64,000 nt of DNA, from the NCBI GenBank assembly GCA_947500035.1, contig CANMQP010000011.1, positions 62,001 through 126,000 of the forward strand, in the 5' to 3' direction. Below the pieces are notes generated by a model. It had not been told where the DNA came from. It saw only the letters and a program-made list of their open reading frames with translations, and searched no databases. Shown here in pieces: positions 35,669 through 45,390 of this stretch. The translations under genes were made by a program, and so were the position numbers. The stretch's first letter is position 1. Each line of letters begins with the position of its first letter. The DNA is from an uncultured Kiloniellaceae bacterium. Its GTDB lineage: Bacteria > Pseudomonadota > Alphaproteobacteria > Kiloniellales > Kiloniellaceae.

Positions 35669-38296
35669 ATGACGACGAGCAACGAAAAAGAAACCAAAAA
35701 GCCGCTGAAGCTGAGCCGGCCAGGCACTCTCGAGCTCAAGAAGACGATTGAGACGGGTCAGGTCAGGCAGAGCTTCAGTCATGGGCGCTCCAAGGCCGTT
35801 ACGGTCGAGGTCAAGCGCAGCCGGACTTTTGCCCCTGGTAAGGGCGGCAGAATGACCGAGGTGACGCAGGGCCGCGAGGTTGCTGAGCGCGCTTTTGTTC
35901 CCAGTAGCGAAACGCCCGCCGCCGCTGAAGCTCCTGAAGAGCAGGCTGCTTCCCCGGCGAAGGATCTCTCGCATCTGACACAGGACGAGCGGGCGAAGCG
36001 CATCAAGGTGCTCGAAGCTGCGAAGCTGGAAGACGAACAGCGTAAGCTGCAGGAAGCAGAAGAACAGCGCCTCAAGGCAGAGGAAGACAAGCGTCGCGCT
36101 GCCGAGGAAGAAGCTGCCCGCAAGCTTGCCGAGGAAGAGGCCAAGCGGAAAGCCGAAGAGGAAGCCAAGCGCGCCGCTGAGGCCGCGACCACTGACAAGG
36201 AAACGCCCGCCGTTGCGGACGAGCCGGTCGCTAAAGCGGCTCCTGCGGAAAAAGCGGCGCCTCAGGCACCTGCGAAAACGGATGATGCATCCGCGCGGAA
36301 GGGTGGAATCAATCTGGAAGAGGACCTTGGCGGCCGGATCAAGCGCAAGTCAGCCGCGCCCGCACCCAAGACGCCAAGCCGCAGGGAATCAGATCAGCGC
36401 CGCCGTCATGGCAAGCTGACCATCAGCCAGGCTCTGGAAGGCCGCGAAGGCCGCCAGCGTTCTCTGGCTTCGGTCAAGCGTCAGCGCGAGAAGATGAAGG
36501 CGTTGGAGCGCGGCGGCAGTCAGCAGGCGCCCCACAAGGTCATTCGCGACGTCGTCGTTCCCGAAACGATCACAGTGCAGGAATTGGCGAACCGGATGGC
36601 CGAACGTGGTGTCGAGGTGGTCAAGACCCTTATGAAACTGGGCGTCATGGCGACCATCAATCAGACCATTGATGCAGACACCGCAGAGCTCGTGATTGAG
36701 GAATTCGGCCACAAGATCAAGCGCGTGACGGCTGCCGATGTCGAAATCGGTATGCGCGGCGAAGATGACGACGAAGGCAGCCTGAAGCCACGGCCACCCG
36801 TCGTCACCATCATGGGCCACGTCGATCACGGCAAGACGTCCCTGTTGGATGCTTTGCGCTCGACCGATGTTGCCGGACGCGAGGCCGGTGGTATCACTCA
36901 GCACATCGGCGCCTATCAGGTAACGGTTGAATCCGGTGATAAAGTCACCTTTATCGATACGCCGGGCCACGCGGCCTTTACCGAGATGCGTTCGCGCGGT
37001 GCCAATGTCACTGATATCGTTATTCTGGTCGTGGCCGCTGACGACGGAATTATGGAGCAGACGGTCGAGGCTATTAATCACGCCAAGGCTGCCGAGGTTC
37101 CGATCATTGTTGCGATCAACAAGATCGACCGGCCGGATTCCGATCCGAACCGGGTCAAGACCGAGCTCCTGCAGCATGAGCTGGTTGTTGAGGATATGGG
37201 CGGTGACATTCTGGCCATCGAAGTCTCGGCGAAGGAGCGCACCAATCTCGATAAACTGATCGAGGCGATCCTGCTGCAGTCTGAACTCCTGGAGCTTGGC
37301 GCCAACCCCGACCGCGCGGCGCAGGGTGTTGTCATCGAAGCCAAGCTGGAGCGGGGCCGCGGCCCGGTTGCAACGGTTCTGGTGCAGCGTGGTACCCTGA
37401 AAATCGGTGATATCTTTGTCTCGGGCTCGGAATGGGGCCGCGTTCGCGCCATGATCAACGAGCACGGCAAGTCTATTGAAGAAGCCGGTCCGGCACTCCC
37501 TGTCGAGGTCCTGGGCCTGAACGGTGCACCCTTGGCGGGCGATGATTTCATCGTGGTTGAGCATGAGGCCCGGGCACGTGAGATTGCCGAGTTCCGCGGA
37601 CAGACCAAGCGCGAAAAAGAGATGGCGGCTTCCGGTCGCGGTACGCTTGAGCAGATGCTCGACAAGATCAAGGAAGGCGAAGCGTCCGAGCTGCCGGTCG
37701 TGATCAAGTCGGATGTTCAGGGATCTCTCGAGGCGATCGTATCCAGCCTGGAAAAACTGGGCACGGACGAGGTCAAGACCCGGATCCTTCACGCGGGTGT
37801 CGGAGGTGTCAACGAGTCCGATACCACCCTGGCCCGCTCGACCGGCGCGATGATCATTGCCTTTAACGTGCGTGCCAATCCGCAGGCGCGTGACATGGCG
37901 CGCCGTGACGCTGTCGATATCCGCTACTATTCGATCATCTACAACGTGGTCGACGATATCAAAGCGGCCATGAGCGGTATGCTCTCGCCGACACAGCGCG
38001 AGAACTTCCTGGGTTACGCTGAAATCCGTGAGGTCTTCAGCAATTCCAAGGTCGGTAAGGTTGCGGGCTGTATGATCACCGAGGGTATCGTGAAGCGCGG
38101 CGCCAAGGTGCGCCTGCTGCGCGACAGCGTGGTGATTCACGACGGCACCCTGAAAACCCTCCGGCGCTTCAAAGACGAGGTCAAGGAAGTCAGGGAAGGT
38201 TACGAATGCGGTATGGCGTTCGAGAATTACACCGACATTCAGGTTAAAGACCAAATCGAGTGTTATGAGGTCGAGGAGATCGCCCGCGAGCTTTAG
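35669..38296 (+). CDS. infB: Translation initiation factor IF-2 (875 aa)
   Basis: IF-2 is the GTPase that positions initiator tRNA on the 30S subunit. A long charged, Ala/Glu/Lys-rich N-terminal region (about residues 90-260) precedes the conserved IF2_N domain ([20 protein letters not shown]). The GTPase has G1 [16 protein letters not shown]3 [14 protein letters not shown] and G4 INKID. C-terminal domains follow with [14 protein letters not shown] and the ending [14 protein letters not shown]. The length is normal for alphaproteobacteria. Confidence 0.98.
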   Translation: MTTSNEKETKKPLKLSRPGTLELKKTIETGQVRQSFSHGRSKAVTVEVKRSRTFAPGKGGRMTEVTQGREVAERAFVPSSETPAAAEAPEEQAASPAKDLSHLTQDERAKRIKVLEAAKLEDEQRKLQEAEEQRLKAEEDKRRAAEEEAARKLAEEEAKRKAEEEAKRAAEAATTDKETPAVADEPVAKAAPAEKAAPQAPAKTDDASARKGGINLEEDLGGRIKRKSAAPAPKTPSRRESDQRRRHGKLTISQALEGREGRQRSLASVKRQREKMKALERGGSQQAPHKVIRDVVVPETITVQELANRMAERGVEVVKTLMKLGVMATINQTIDADTAELVIEEFGHKIKRVTAADVEIGMRGEDDDEGSLKPRPPVVTIMGHVDHGKTSLLDALRSTDVAGREAGGITQHIGAYQVTVESGDKVTFIDTPGHAAFTEMRSRGANVTDIVILVVAADDGIMEQTVEAINHAKAAEVPIIVAINKIDRPDSDPNRVKTELLQHELVVEDMGGDILAIEVSAKERTNLDKLIEAILLQSELLELGANPDRAAQGVVIEAKLERGRGPVATVLVQRGTLKIGDIFVSGSEWGRVRAMINEHGKSIEEAGPALPVEVLGLNGAPLAGDDFIVVEHEARAREIAEFRGQTKREKEMAASGRGTLEQMLDKIKEGEASELPVVIKSDVQGSLEAIVSSLEKLGTDEVKTRILHAGVGGVNESDTTLARSTGAMIIAFNVRANPQARDMARRDAVDIRYYSIIYNVVDDIKAAMSGMLSPTQRENFLGYAEIREVFSNSKVGKVAGCMITEGIVKRGAKVRLLRDSVVIHDGTLKTLRRFKDEVKEVREGYECGMAFENYTDIQVKDQIECYEVEEIAREL

Positions 38297-38355
38297 CCCG
38301 CGGCAGAGCCATCGCTCCGGGAAAGCCCGGACCGATGCGCTTTTGATAAGCGCCT

Positions 38356-38429
38356 CCCAGATCAGCTCAAGTTTAGATGGAATCGCCGAAGGCGATTTAT
38401 CTTACTTGTGAATCCGGTCTAGAACTGGG
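38356..38429 (+). repeat. Structured dispersed repeat, copy A (infB-rbfA gap)
   Basis: A 74-base element is bounded by CCCAG (38356-38360) and CTGGG (38425-38429). Inside are GATCAG (38360-38365), CAAGT/ACTTG, AGAT/ATCT, the stem AATCGCC-GAA-GGCGATT (38381-38397), then GTGAATCC (38408-38415). All arms pair to give one long interrupted hairpin. Two related sequences occur at 49360-49431 and about 52895-52975. Confidence 0.7.
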
Positions 38430-38455
38430 AAGTCCGCCGTAAGGCGGCGTTTCCC
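38427..38455 (+). promoter_or_regulatory. Hairpin directly upstream of rbfA
   Basis: GGGAA (38427-38431) pairs with TTCCC (38451-38455), and CCGCC-GTAA-GGCGG (38434-38447) forms the inner stem. It overlaps the 3' end of repeat copy A by three bases, so the two folds may compete. It lies about 25 bases before the rbfA start and could affect its translation or RNA processing. Confidence 0.5.
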
Positions 38456-38478
38456 GGTCGAGAAACTAAGGAACGATC

Positions 38479-38925
38479 ATGAAAAGAAGCCGGAGCCGGG
38501 CTCCGAGCCAGCGGCAACTTCGCGTGGGCGAAGAGCTGCGGCATGTCTTGTCGGAGATTATTTCCCGCGGCGGGCTTTCCGACCCTGCCCTTGCGGATGC
38601 AAACCTGACGGTCACCGAAGTCCGTCTGAGCCCGGATCTGCGCAATGCGACGGTTTTTGTGATTCCTCTTGGTGGTGCCGAGTTGGAGAATAAGGTCGAG
38701 GCCCTCAATCGCGCGTCGAGCTATTTTCGCGGTCAGGTCGCCCGCGCCATCGACCTGCGCAATTCCCCCCGCCTGTCTTTCGCAGCCGATCACTCTTTCG
38801 ACGAGGCGAGCAAGATCGACACGCTTTTGCGGAACGCAGGGGTTCAGCGCGATCTGGCAAGCGTTCTCGAACAGGATGATGCCGATCTGGAGCAGGAGCC
38901 GGGCGAAGAGGACCATGGCGCGTAA
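38479..38925 (+). CDS. rbfA: 30S ribosome-binding factor RbfA (148 aa)
   Basis: RbfA binds the 16S rRNA 5' region during late 30S maturation and cold adaptation. Signatures are SQRQLRVGEELRHVLSEIIS, LTVTEVRLSPDLRNATVFVI and FRGQVARAIDLRNSPRLSFA. The C-terminal tail is acidic (EQDDADLEQEPGEEDHGA). ATG 38479 has AAGGAACG upstream. The 3' end overlaps truB by 11 bases. Confidence 0.96.
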   Translation: MKRSRSRAPSQRQLRVGEELRHVLSEIISRGGLSDPALADANLTVTEVRLSPDLRNATVFVIPLGGAELENKVEALNRASSYFRGQVARAIDLRNSPRLSFAADHSFDEASKIDTLLRNAGVQRDLASVLEQDDADLEQEPGEEDHGA

Positions 38926-39853
38926 GCGTAAGGGCCGCCCCATCCATGGCTGGCTGATCATCGATAAGCCGCTCGAGGTGACCTCGACTCAGGTTGTCGG
39001 CCGGGTCCGCCGGGCGCTTGATGCGCAAAAAATCGGTCACGGCGGCACGTTGGATCCTCTTGCGACCGGGGTGTTGCCGCTTGCGCTGGGCGAAGCGACC
39101 AAGACCGTGTCCTATGCGATGGATGGCCGGAAAACTTATCGTTTCCAGGTACGTTGGGGCCAGGCAACCTCGACCGACGACGGCGAGGGTGAGGTCATCA
39201 AAAGCTCCGATCTCAGGCCTGGAAAAGCTGAGATCGAAGCGGCGCTTCCCGCATTCCTCGGCACGATACAGCAGATTCCGCCCCGTTTTTCGGCGATTAA
39301 GCTTCAGGGCGAACGCGCCTACGACCTGGCGCGGGACAACCAGGACTTCGAGCTGGCGGCCCGTGCTGTGGAGATTTACCGCTTCGAGCATTGTGCTCCG
39401 GAGGGGGAATCGGACGACAAGGACCATTCCTGGTTCGAGGTCGACTGCGGGAAAGGCACTTATGTCAGGTCCCTGGCACGTGATTTGGCCCGGAATTTGG
39501 GCACTTTTGGCCATGTCAGCGCCTTGAGGCGGCTCTCGGTCGGACCTTTCCATGAAGAGGACGCGATTTCGCTGGAATCTCTTGAGGCCTTAGGGCATAG
39601 TCCCGCCGCCTTGGAGCTTTTGCTCCCGGTCGAGACCGCGCTGGACGACATCCCGGCGCTGGCCTTATCCGAGACCGAGGCGGCGAGATTGCGATCCGGT
39701 CAGTCGGTGTCCTTGATGGCCCGAAGCCGTAGCGATCAGGTTCGCGCGCTAAATAGCGGATCAATTGTTTTTGCCAGGACCAGCGATACACCGGTGGCCC
39801 TGGCACGTTATGAAGCGGGCGAAATCCACCCGGTCCGAGTACTCAACCTCTAG
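38915..39853 (+). CDS. truB: tRNA pseudouridine(55) synthase TruB (312 aa)
   Basis: TruB isomerises U55 in the T-loop of tRNAs. The N-terminus GRPIHGWLIIDKPLEVTSTQ and the catalytic region HGGTLDPLATGVLPLALGEA (catalytic Asp) are typical. A C-terminal domain typical of bacterial TruB continues to LARYEAGEIHPVRVLNL. ATG 38915 is chosen because MARKRKGRPIHGW is the family N-terminus; it overlaps the end of rbfA by 11 bases, which implies coupling. Confidence 0.96.
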   Translation: MARKRKGRPIHGWLIIDKPLEVTSTQVVGRVRRALDAQKIGHGGTLDPLATGVLPLALGEATKTVSYAMDGRKTYRFQVRWGQATSTDDGEGEVIKSSDLRPGKAEIEAALPAFLGTIQQIPPRFSAIKLQGERAYDLARDNQDFELAARAVEIYRFEHCAPEGESDDKDHSWFEVDCGKGTYVRSLARDLARNLGTFGHVSALRRLSVGPFHEEDAISLESLEALGHSPAALELLLPVETALDDIPALALSETEAARLRSGQSVSLMARSRSDQVRALNSGSIVFARTSDTPVALARYEAGEIHPVRVLNL

Positions 39854-39979
39854 AGTGCGTCCATTCCTGATGACGTCATCAGAAATCCGGGCGTTCTCTA
39901 ACCTGACGAACAAGAGGCTGTTTGAGCGGTCATTTCGAAGAATGACGGTCACGGCCTCTCTTGAAATGAGGATACTGCG

Positions 39980-40249
39980 ATGTCGATTACGGCTGAGCGA
40001 AAGAACGAACTGGTTAAAGAATTCGCCACACATGAGGGCGATACCGGGTCACCGGAAGTGCAGGTTGCGATCCTGACGGAACGGATCATCAATCTGACTG
40101 AGCATCTCAAGACGCACAAAAAGGATTTCCACTCGCGCCGCGGACTTCTGATCATGGTTGGTCAGCGCCGTCGCCTGCTGGATTATCTCAAGCGCAAGGA
40201 ACAGAGCCGCTATGAAGCCCTGATCCAGCGCTTAGGCCTCCGCCGCTAG
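39980..40249 (+). CDS. rpsO: 30S ribosomal protein S15 (89 aa)
   Basis: The full-length S15 sequence is recognisable ([59 protein letters not shown]). S15 binds the central domain of 16S rRNA and in enterics controls its own translation through a leader pseudoknot. It lies 126 bases after truB and upstream of pnp, the conserved order. Confidence 0.98.
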   Translation: MSITAERKNELVKEFATHEGDTGSPEVQVAILTERIINLTEHLKTHKKDFHSRRGLLIMVGQRRRLLDYLKRKEQSRYEALIQRLGLRR

Positions 40250-40401
40250 GCGCAGGGCGATCGCCATGAGGCTCCGCCTTCGATACCCTTCTCTCCCGCT
40301 TATGGCTTTGGCCAGCAGCCGGGCTGGGATCGGGGCGGGCCAATGGCGGTATCTTCAATGAAAACGGTATTGCGGGTACGTCGGCGCGATATGCGATATG
40401 T

Positions 40402-40483
40402 GCCGGGCCAACGTAAAGGACGTTACGGGAATGGATGCGTTATGCCCGTCCCTTCGTCCTTTACGTGGGTCCGGCGTTTTTTT
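40402..40483 (+). promoter_or_regulatory. Long hairpin with T tract between rpsO and pnp
   Basis: The left arm 40402-40422 (starting GCCGGGCC, ending AAAGGACG) pairs with 40455-40475 (CGTCCTTT to GTCCGGC) over 21 positions with one mismatch and one G-U pair. A smaller stem ACGGG/CCCGT lies inside, and a run of T residues (40477-40484) follows. The position matches the E. coli rpsO-pnp gap, where a terminator and an RNase III-cleaved hairpin control pnp. Here one structure could serve both roles. Confidence 0.75.
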
Positions 40484-40517
40484 TGATTCCGACGTGAATC
40501 TAAGGATCTAAGATAAG

Positions 40518-42626
40518 ATGTTTGATATCTACACAAAAGAAATCGAGTGGGGCGGACGCACCCTCAAACTGGAGACCGGCCGTGTTGCCCGTCAGGCCGA
40601 TGGCGCCGTGATGGCGACCTACGGGGATACAGTTGTGCTCTGCACGGCTGTCGGTCAGAAGTCGCCCAAGCCGGGCATCGACTTCTTCCCGCTGACGGTG
40701 AACTACCAGGAAAAGACCTTTGCAGCGGGTAAGATTCCCGGCGGCTTCTTCAAGCGGGAAGGCCGTCCGAGTGAGAAGGAAACTCTCACCTCCCGTCTGA
40801 TCGACCGCCCGCTGCGCCCGCTTTTTGCCAAGGGTTACAAGAACGAGACGCAGGTGATCTGCACCGTGATCAGTCATGATCTCGAGAACGATCCCGACAT
40901 CGTTTCCATGATTGGCGCCTCGGCTGCCCTGACCATTTCCGGCCTGCCCTTCCTGGGCCCCATCGGTGGCGCGCGTGTCGGCTATAAGGATGGCGAGTAC
41001 ATCCTCAATCCGCGCATGGATGAGATGGAAGAGTCTGAGTTGGACCTGGTCGTAGCAGGCACCAGCGAGGGTGTTCTCATGGTCGAATCCCAGGCGAACG
41101 AGCTGTCGGAAGAAGTGATGCTCGGCGCGGTGAACTTCGGTCACGAAGCCATGAAGCCGGTGATGAAAGCCATTATCGAGCTGGCTGAACGTTGCGCGCG
41201 TGAGCCACGCGATGTGCCGCCGCCGCCGCCCGAAGTCGAAGCTCTGCGCGAGAAACTGCTGTCCGGCGGTATTATCGCCAAGTTGACCGAGGCTTATGGC
41301 GAAGCGGACAAGATGCTGCGTCAGGACAAGATCGCTGCGGTCAAGGCCGATGCGGTTGCCGAGCTCAGCGAGGAAGAACTGCCGATGACCGGCGGTCTCT
41401 TCAAGTCCCTGGAGAGCGAAGTGGTGCGCGGCAACATCCTGAAGGGTGAGCCCCGCATCGATGGCCGCACCACCAAGGACGTCCGCGCGATCGACTGTCA
41501 GGTCGGCGTGTTGCCGTTGACCCATGGTTCGGCGCTTTTCACCCGTGGCGAGACCCAGGCGCTGGTCACGACCACCCTGGGAACCGGCCAGGATGAGCAG
41601 ATCATCGATCAGCTCGAAGGCAGCTACCGCGAGCACTTCATGCTGCACTATAACTTCCCGCCCTACTCGGTCGGTGAAGCCAGCTTCCTGAAGTCTCCGG
41701 GCCGCCGCGAAATCGGTCATGGCAAGCTTGCCTGGCGTGCGTCCCGTCCATTGTTGCCGACCAAGGAAGACTTCCCTTACACCATCCGGGTGGTCTCCGA
41801 GATCACCGAGTCCAACGGCTCTTCGTCGATGGCTTCGGTTTGCGGCGCATCCCTCTCCATGATGGATGCCGGCGTTCCGCTCAAGAGCCCGGTTGCGGGT
41901 ATCGCCATGGGCCTGATCAAAGAAGGCGACGACTTCGCGGTTATCTCCGACATCCTCGGTGACGAAGATCATCTCGGCGACATGGACTTCAAGGTGGCGG
42001 GCACCGACAACGGTATCACCGCCCTGCAGATGGACATCAAGATTACCTCGATCACAAAGGAGATCATGGAGATCGCCCTGGGTCAGGCGCGCGAAGGCCG
42101 TCTGCATATCCTGGGTGAGATGGCCAAGGCCCTGACCGATGCCCGCGACGGTGTGTCGGATCATGCGCCGCGCATCACCACCTTCCAGATCCCCAAGGAT
42201 AAGATCCGTGAAGTGATCGGTACCGGCGGAAAGGTCATCCGCGAGATCTGCGAAACCACCGGCGCAAAGGTCGACATCGAAGACGACGGCACCATCAAGG
42301 TCGCTGCTGTCGATCAGGAACAGGGCGACGCCGCGATCAACTGGATCAAGTCCATCACGGCTGAACCGGAAGTCGGCGTGATTTACGATGGCAAGGTCGT
42401 CAAGATCATGGACTTCGGCGCCTTCGTGAACTTCATGGGCCCGCGCGACGGTCTGGTCCACATCAGCGAGCTGGCGAAAGAGCGGGTCGGTGCGGTCGGC
42501 GACGTGGTCAAGGAAGGCGACCAGGTCAAGGTCAAGTGCATCGGCCTGGAGCGCGGCAAGGTTAAGCTCTCCATGAAACGTGTCGATCAGGAGACCGGTG
42601 CTGATCTGGAAGCTGCCGAGGGCTAA
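40518..42626 (+). CDS. pnp: Polyribonucleotide nucleotidyltransferase (702 aa)
   Basis: PNPase degrades RNA phosphorolytically from the 3' end. It has two RNase PH-like domains ([20 protein letters not shown] in the first; [20 protein letters not shown] and NFPPYSVGE in the second). A KH domain ([20 protein letters not shown]) and an S1 domain ([20 protein letters not shown]) follow. Length and order are normal. It is preceded by a long hairpin typical of RNase III control and followed by a clear terminator. Confidence 0.98.
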   Translation: MFDIYTKEIEWGGRTLKLETGRVARQADGAVMATYGDTVVLCTAVGQKSPKPGIDFFPLTVNYQEKTFAAGKIPGGFFKREGRPSEKETLTSRLIDRPLRPLFAKGYKNETQVICTVISHDLENDPDIVSMIGASAALTISGLPFLGPIGGARVGYKDGEYILNPRMDEMEESELDLVVAGTSEGVLMVESQANELSEEVMLGAVNFGHEAMKPVMKAIIELAERCAREPRDVPPPPPEVEALREKLLSGGIIAKLTEAYGEADKMLRQDKIAAVKADAVAELSEEELPMTGGLFKSLESEVVRGNILKGEPRIDGRTTKDVRAIDCQVGVLPLTHGSALFTRGETQALVTTTLGTGQDEQIIDQLEGSYREHFMLHYNFPPYSVGEASFLKSPGRREIGHGKLAWRASRPLLPTKEDFPYTIRVVSEITESNGSSSMASVCGASLSMMDAGVPLKSPVAGIAMGLIKEGDDFAVISDILGDEDHLGDMDFKVAGTDNGITALQMDIKITSITKEIMEIALGQAREGRLHILGEMAKALTDARDGVSDHAPRITTFQIPKDKIREVIGTGGKVIREICETTGAKVDIEDDGTIKVAAVDQEQGDAAINWIKSITAEPEVGVIYDGKVVKIMDFGAFVNFMGPRDGLVHISELAKERVGAVGDVVKEGDQVKVKCIGLERGKVKLSMKRVDQETGADLEAAEG

Positions 42627-42650
42627 CAGCCGGAGGCTTCGAAGATTGAA

Positions 42651-42690
42651 AAAGGGCGGGTGCGGTGGCATCCGCCCTTTATTTTTGACT
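42651..42690 (+). terminator. Intrinsic terminator after pnp
   Basis: AAAGGGCGGGTGC (42651-42663) pairs with GCATCCGCCCTTT (42668-42680), 13 bp with one G-U pair and a GGTG loop, followed by ATTTTTG. It ends the rimP-to-pnp operon. Confidence 0.9.
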
Positions 42691-42828
42691 TTTGGCTATG
42701 CCCCTGGCGGGCGATTCATTAAAACCAATGGCTCTTGTCCGATCGCCTTGAGCGCGATTCGGACGTCAGTCAGCTTGCCGGCGGCAGTTGGAAAAAGTGA
42801 TCTGCTGCAAGGCATTAGGGAGAAAGCT

Positions 42829-43572
42829 GTGTCAGGGACTCTGTCTCTTCCGCGGATCATGGGACATCGCGGTGCGGCGGCCTCGGCGCCGGAAAACACC
42901 TTGGCGGGCATCCGCAAAGCCGCGGCATTCGGGGCGTCCTGGGTGGAGTTCGATGTGAAGCTGACCGCTGACCGCATCCCGGTTCTGATGCACGACGACT
43001 CGCTTCGGCGCACGACCGGCGACGATCGCCCGGCGGCGGATGTCAGCCTCGCGGAGATGAAGCGCCTGGATGCCGGCAGCTGGTTTGCCGCTGATTTCGC
43101 TGGCGAAACCGTCCCCACGCTCAAGGAAACCCTCGTGCTGCTGCTTGAGCTCGGCATGGCGGCGAATATTGAAATCAAGCCCTCCCCCGGTGAAGATGCC
43201 GAGACTGTCACCCGGACCATCGCGGTCCTCGAGCAGGTCTGGCCTGCGTCCGCGCCTGCGCCGCTGATGAGCAGTTTTTCGCTGGAGAGTTTGAAAACAC
43301 TCCAGGAACAGTCCCCCAACCTGCCGCGCGGCTACCTGATTGAGGAGTTGCCGGAGGACTGGCGGGCGGTTGCCGAGAGACTGGGTTGCGCCACGATCCA
43401 CCACTATGCAAAGGCCGTTACCAAGGCCCAGGTCGCCGAAACCAAGGCGGCGGGCTACGGCCTTGCGGTCTATACCGTGAACGATCCGGACCAGGCCCGC
43501 GAGTTGATCGACTGGGGCATCGATTGCCTGATCACCGATGCGCCGGATGTCATCGCGGAGGCGATCTCTTAG
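42829..43572 (+). CDS. Glycerophosphodiester phosphodiesterase (247 aa)
   Basis: This TIM-barrel GDPD enzyme releases sn-glycerol-3-phosphate from deacylated phospholipids. Conserved parts are MGHRGAAASAPENTLAGIRK, FDVKLTADRIPVLMHDDSLR and ANIEIKPSP; the ending YTVNDPDQARELIDWGIDCL is typical of UgpQ-like proteins. GTG 42829 is chosen because AGGGAG lies 6 bases upstream; ATG 42859 is an alternative. No signal peptide is seen, so it is cytoplasmic. Confidence 0.92.
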   Translation: MSGTLSLPRIMGHRGAAASAPENTLAGIRKAAAFGASWVEFDVKLTADRIPVLMHDDSLRRTTGDDRPAADVSLAEMKRLDAGSWFAADFAGETVPTLKETLVLLLELGMAANIEIKPSPGEDAETVTRTIAVLEQVWPASAPAPLMSSFSLESLKTLQEQSPNLPRGYLIEELPEDWRAVAERLGCATIHHYAKAVTKAQVAETKAAGYGLAVYTVNDPDQARELIDWGIDCLITDAPDVIAEAIS

Positions 43573-43663
43573 TGCCCTTTTCAGGGGATAAAGCGCCGTT
43601 TTTCCGGCTTCGGCTTTTCGAAATGTCTTACTTTTGTCACAGCAAACGAATTGAGGATCCAGG

Positions 43664-44074
43664 ATGAGCACAGCCGCCACGAAGTTCATCACACCGGAGG
43701 GCATCGCGCCGCCGGCGTCGAATTACAGTCACGGGGCTGTCGTCACCGGAGCGCCGCGCCGGCTGATGATCGCCGGACAGGTCGGTCTGGATCCGGACGG
43801 AACGCTCGCCGGCGGCAAGCCCGGCGACATGGCCGCGCAGATGGAGCGTTGCTGGCAGAATATTTTCGCCATTCTCGAATCAGAGGGCATGACCAAGGAA
43901 GACCTGATCAAGATCACCGTCTATGTCACGCAAGCCGATGCCACCGGCCTCTACCGCGAGATCCGGGACCGGATGCTCGACGGTCATGCCCCCGCCGCGA
44001 CCTACGTTGTCGTGGCCGGCCTGGCGGCGCCGGACTTCCTGGTCGAGATCGAGGGCGAAGCGGTCGCGTCCTGA
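43664..44074 (+). CDS. RidA family protein (136 aa)
   Basis: RidA-type enzymes hydrolyse reactive enamine/imine intermediates from PLP enzymes. Features are PEGIAPPASNYSHGAVVTGA, LMIAGQVGLDPDGTLAGG, and the ending AAPDFLVEIEGEAVAS; the conserved Arg that binds the substrate carboxylate is in EIRDRMLDGHAPAATYVVVA. It belongs to a divergent YjgF subgroup, so the imine deaminase activity is inferred. ATG 43664 has GAGGATCCAGG upstream. Confidence 0.9.
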   Translation: MSTAATKFITPEGIAPPASNYSHGAVVTGAPRRLMIAGQVGLDPDGTLAGGKPGDMAAQMERCWQNIFAILESEGMTKEDLIKITVYVTQADATGLYREIRDRMLDGHAPAATYVVVAGLAAPDFLVEIEGEAVAS

Positions 44075-44164
44075 GCGGCCGGCAACCCGCGTGCAGGTCT
44101 GACGTGGCGCCGGAGGTTGCGCCTTCTGCCGATCGCAAAGCGCGTGAAAGAAGGAGCGGTGATC

Positions 44165-44314
44165 ATGACCGAAGCAAAGGATCTCCCGGCGCTGGCACGG
44201 CACTATCCGGAACTCTGGCACCGGCCTGATCCGCAAAGTCGATGTTCAAGCCGCTGCCTGAAGCCGTCTGAGGGCAGCGGCATCCCGCCCCAAATCCGTT
44301 GCGGGATGCCGTAA
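44165..44314 (+). CDS. Possible small protein or gene remnant (49 aa)
   Basis: ATG 44165 has a good Shine-Dalgarno AAGGAG 8 bases upstream and opens a frame starting MTEAKDLPALARHYPELWHR. The last third coincides with a GC-rich hairpin (GGCATCCCG/CGGGATGCC, about 44278-44310). It may be a short gene or the decayed 5' end of a longer one. No family is recognised. Confidence 0.3.
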   Translation: MTEAKDLPALARHYPELWHRPDPQSRCSSRCLKPSEGSGIPPQIRCGMP

Positions 44315-44361
44315 CCGCTTCATAAGCCTGCCGTTCGGGTTATAAAACCGCCGGCAGGCAA
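44278..44361. terminator. Two hairpins between convergent genes
   Basis: GGCATCCCG/CGGGATGCC (about 44278-44310) and GCCTGCCG/CGGCAGGC (about 44327-44361) stand between the rightward RidA-side genes and the leftward carbonic anhydrase gene. Neither has a long T tract, so they may be Rho-assisted or 3'-protecting structures. Confidence 0.45.
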
Positions 44362-44413
44362 GATTGACTCGCCTCACGCGATCGGCCTGCGAGGCGTTGC
44401 GTTTCGAAGCGCC

Positions 44414-45283
44414 TTACTGAGAAATCTCGGAGAGAAGATCCTTGTTGTAGATGAGGTTTCTGACGCCGTGGGCGTAATCCTCGTCAAAGATATTGTCTTC
44501 CAGCCAGGTGGCGACGGTCTGGATATTCACTTTGAGCACTTCCGGGCGGACATTCCATGTGACCTGGAGCGGTGATCCCTTTTCATTGTAGCTTGGACCC
44601 GTCGTCGAGCCGGCGTAGTGGACCGGTGTTCCGGTATTGTCGGGAATGTTGAGGGCCTGGTGTAGCCCATCGACCATGCCGACCTCGGTCAGTTCCATAA
44701 AGTCCGCCGCGTTCTCGTCATTCACCAGAACGAAAACCTGCGCCTCGACGCGCAGCTGCGGGTTCATGATGGATTCGCTCAGGCAGGACCCCAGGGTGGG
44801 GCCCGGCGTGACCTGGGCGGTGGAATGGACGTAGTGGACTTCGATGGTGTCGCCTGGAACCAGATCGCCGTGGTCGCCCGCGCCGACTTTCATGGCGACC
44901 GGCGCCAGTTCCGCCTCACTCAACTCGCCGGAATATTCAAAGCCGGTGCCGTAGCCCTTGCCGTCGCCGTTGCCGGCGTACTTTGTGAACTCGCCGCCCC
45001 TGTGTTCAGCGCCCTCGTGGAAATGAATGTTGCAGAGGTTCATTTCGCTATAGGCCGGTGCTGCCTCGAAGGCGCGGTCGTTGGTTCCTGCGATCGAGCT
45101 GATGTCGCGCGGGGATTGCGGGCCGAAGCCGGCGCCCTTGGTCGTCTCGGCCAGCTTTTGCCGCTGTTCCGCGATGACCTCGTCCGCGACCGGGGCCTTT
45201 GAATGGCCGTCTGCAATCGCAATGTTGCTCAACATAAGGATCGAGGACGCCGATGCGGCGAACGTGAGAACCGCCTTGTTCAT
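44414..45283 (-). CDS. Probable delta-class carbonic anhydrase, secreted (289 aa)
   Basis: A signal peptide (MNKAVLTFAASASSILMLSN, cleaved near ADG) precedes a domain that I recognise as the bacterial relatives of diatom delta carbonic anhydrase. The matching segments are GFGPQSPRDISSIAGTNDRA, YSEMNLCNIHFHEGAEHRGG, IEVHYVHSTAQVTPGPTLGS and NEKGSPLQVTWNVRPEVLKV. The HFHxxAEH cluster is the likely metal site. A location in the periplasm fits CO2/bicarbonate exchange. Compared with homologs I remember, a Cys near residue 145 (in a CPGxHG-like segment) reads GAGDHG here. ATG 45283 has GGAG 6-9 bases upstream. No Ci transporter is adjacent. Confidence 0.75.
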   Translation of the reverse strand: MNKAVLTFAASASSILMLSNIAIADGHSKAPVADEVIAEQRQKLAETTKGAGFGPQSPRDISSIAGTNDRAFEAAPAYSEMNLCNIHFHEGAEHRGGEFTKYAGNGDGKGYGTGFEYSGELSEAELAPVAMKVGAGDHGDLVPGDTIEVHYVHSTAQVTPGPTLGSCLSESIMNPQLRVEAQVFVLVNDENAADFMELTEVGMVDGLHQALNIPDNTGTPVHYAGSTTGPSYNEKGSPLQVTWNVRPEVLKVNIQTVATWLEDNIFDEDYAHGVRNLIYNKDLLSEISQ

Positions 45284-45390
45284 GTGCTTCTCCTGAGCAT
45301 GGTTTGTTATGCCCAAGACTTAAGGTGCCAGCCCGCCATTTCAATTGAGTATTGCGTCACTAAAGCGTCAGGCCGATCCGCTGAGCCCGC

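Noticed and set aside
38669-38914. Long N-terminal extension of TruB
   Set aside because: It is an out-of-frame reading of rbfA; TruB begins at 38915 with the family N-terminus.
40500-42671. 723-codon open frame antisense to pnp
   Set aside because: Its translation is His/Asp/Gly-rich with no domain, and it mirrors the codon bias of pnp; long antisense frames are expected in GC-rich genes.
42580-42828. Upstream part of the glycerophosphodiesterase frame
   Set aside because: It overlaps the end of pnp and its terminator in another frame; the ribosome site before GTG 42829 decides the start.
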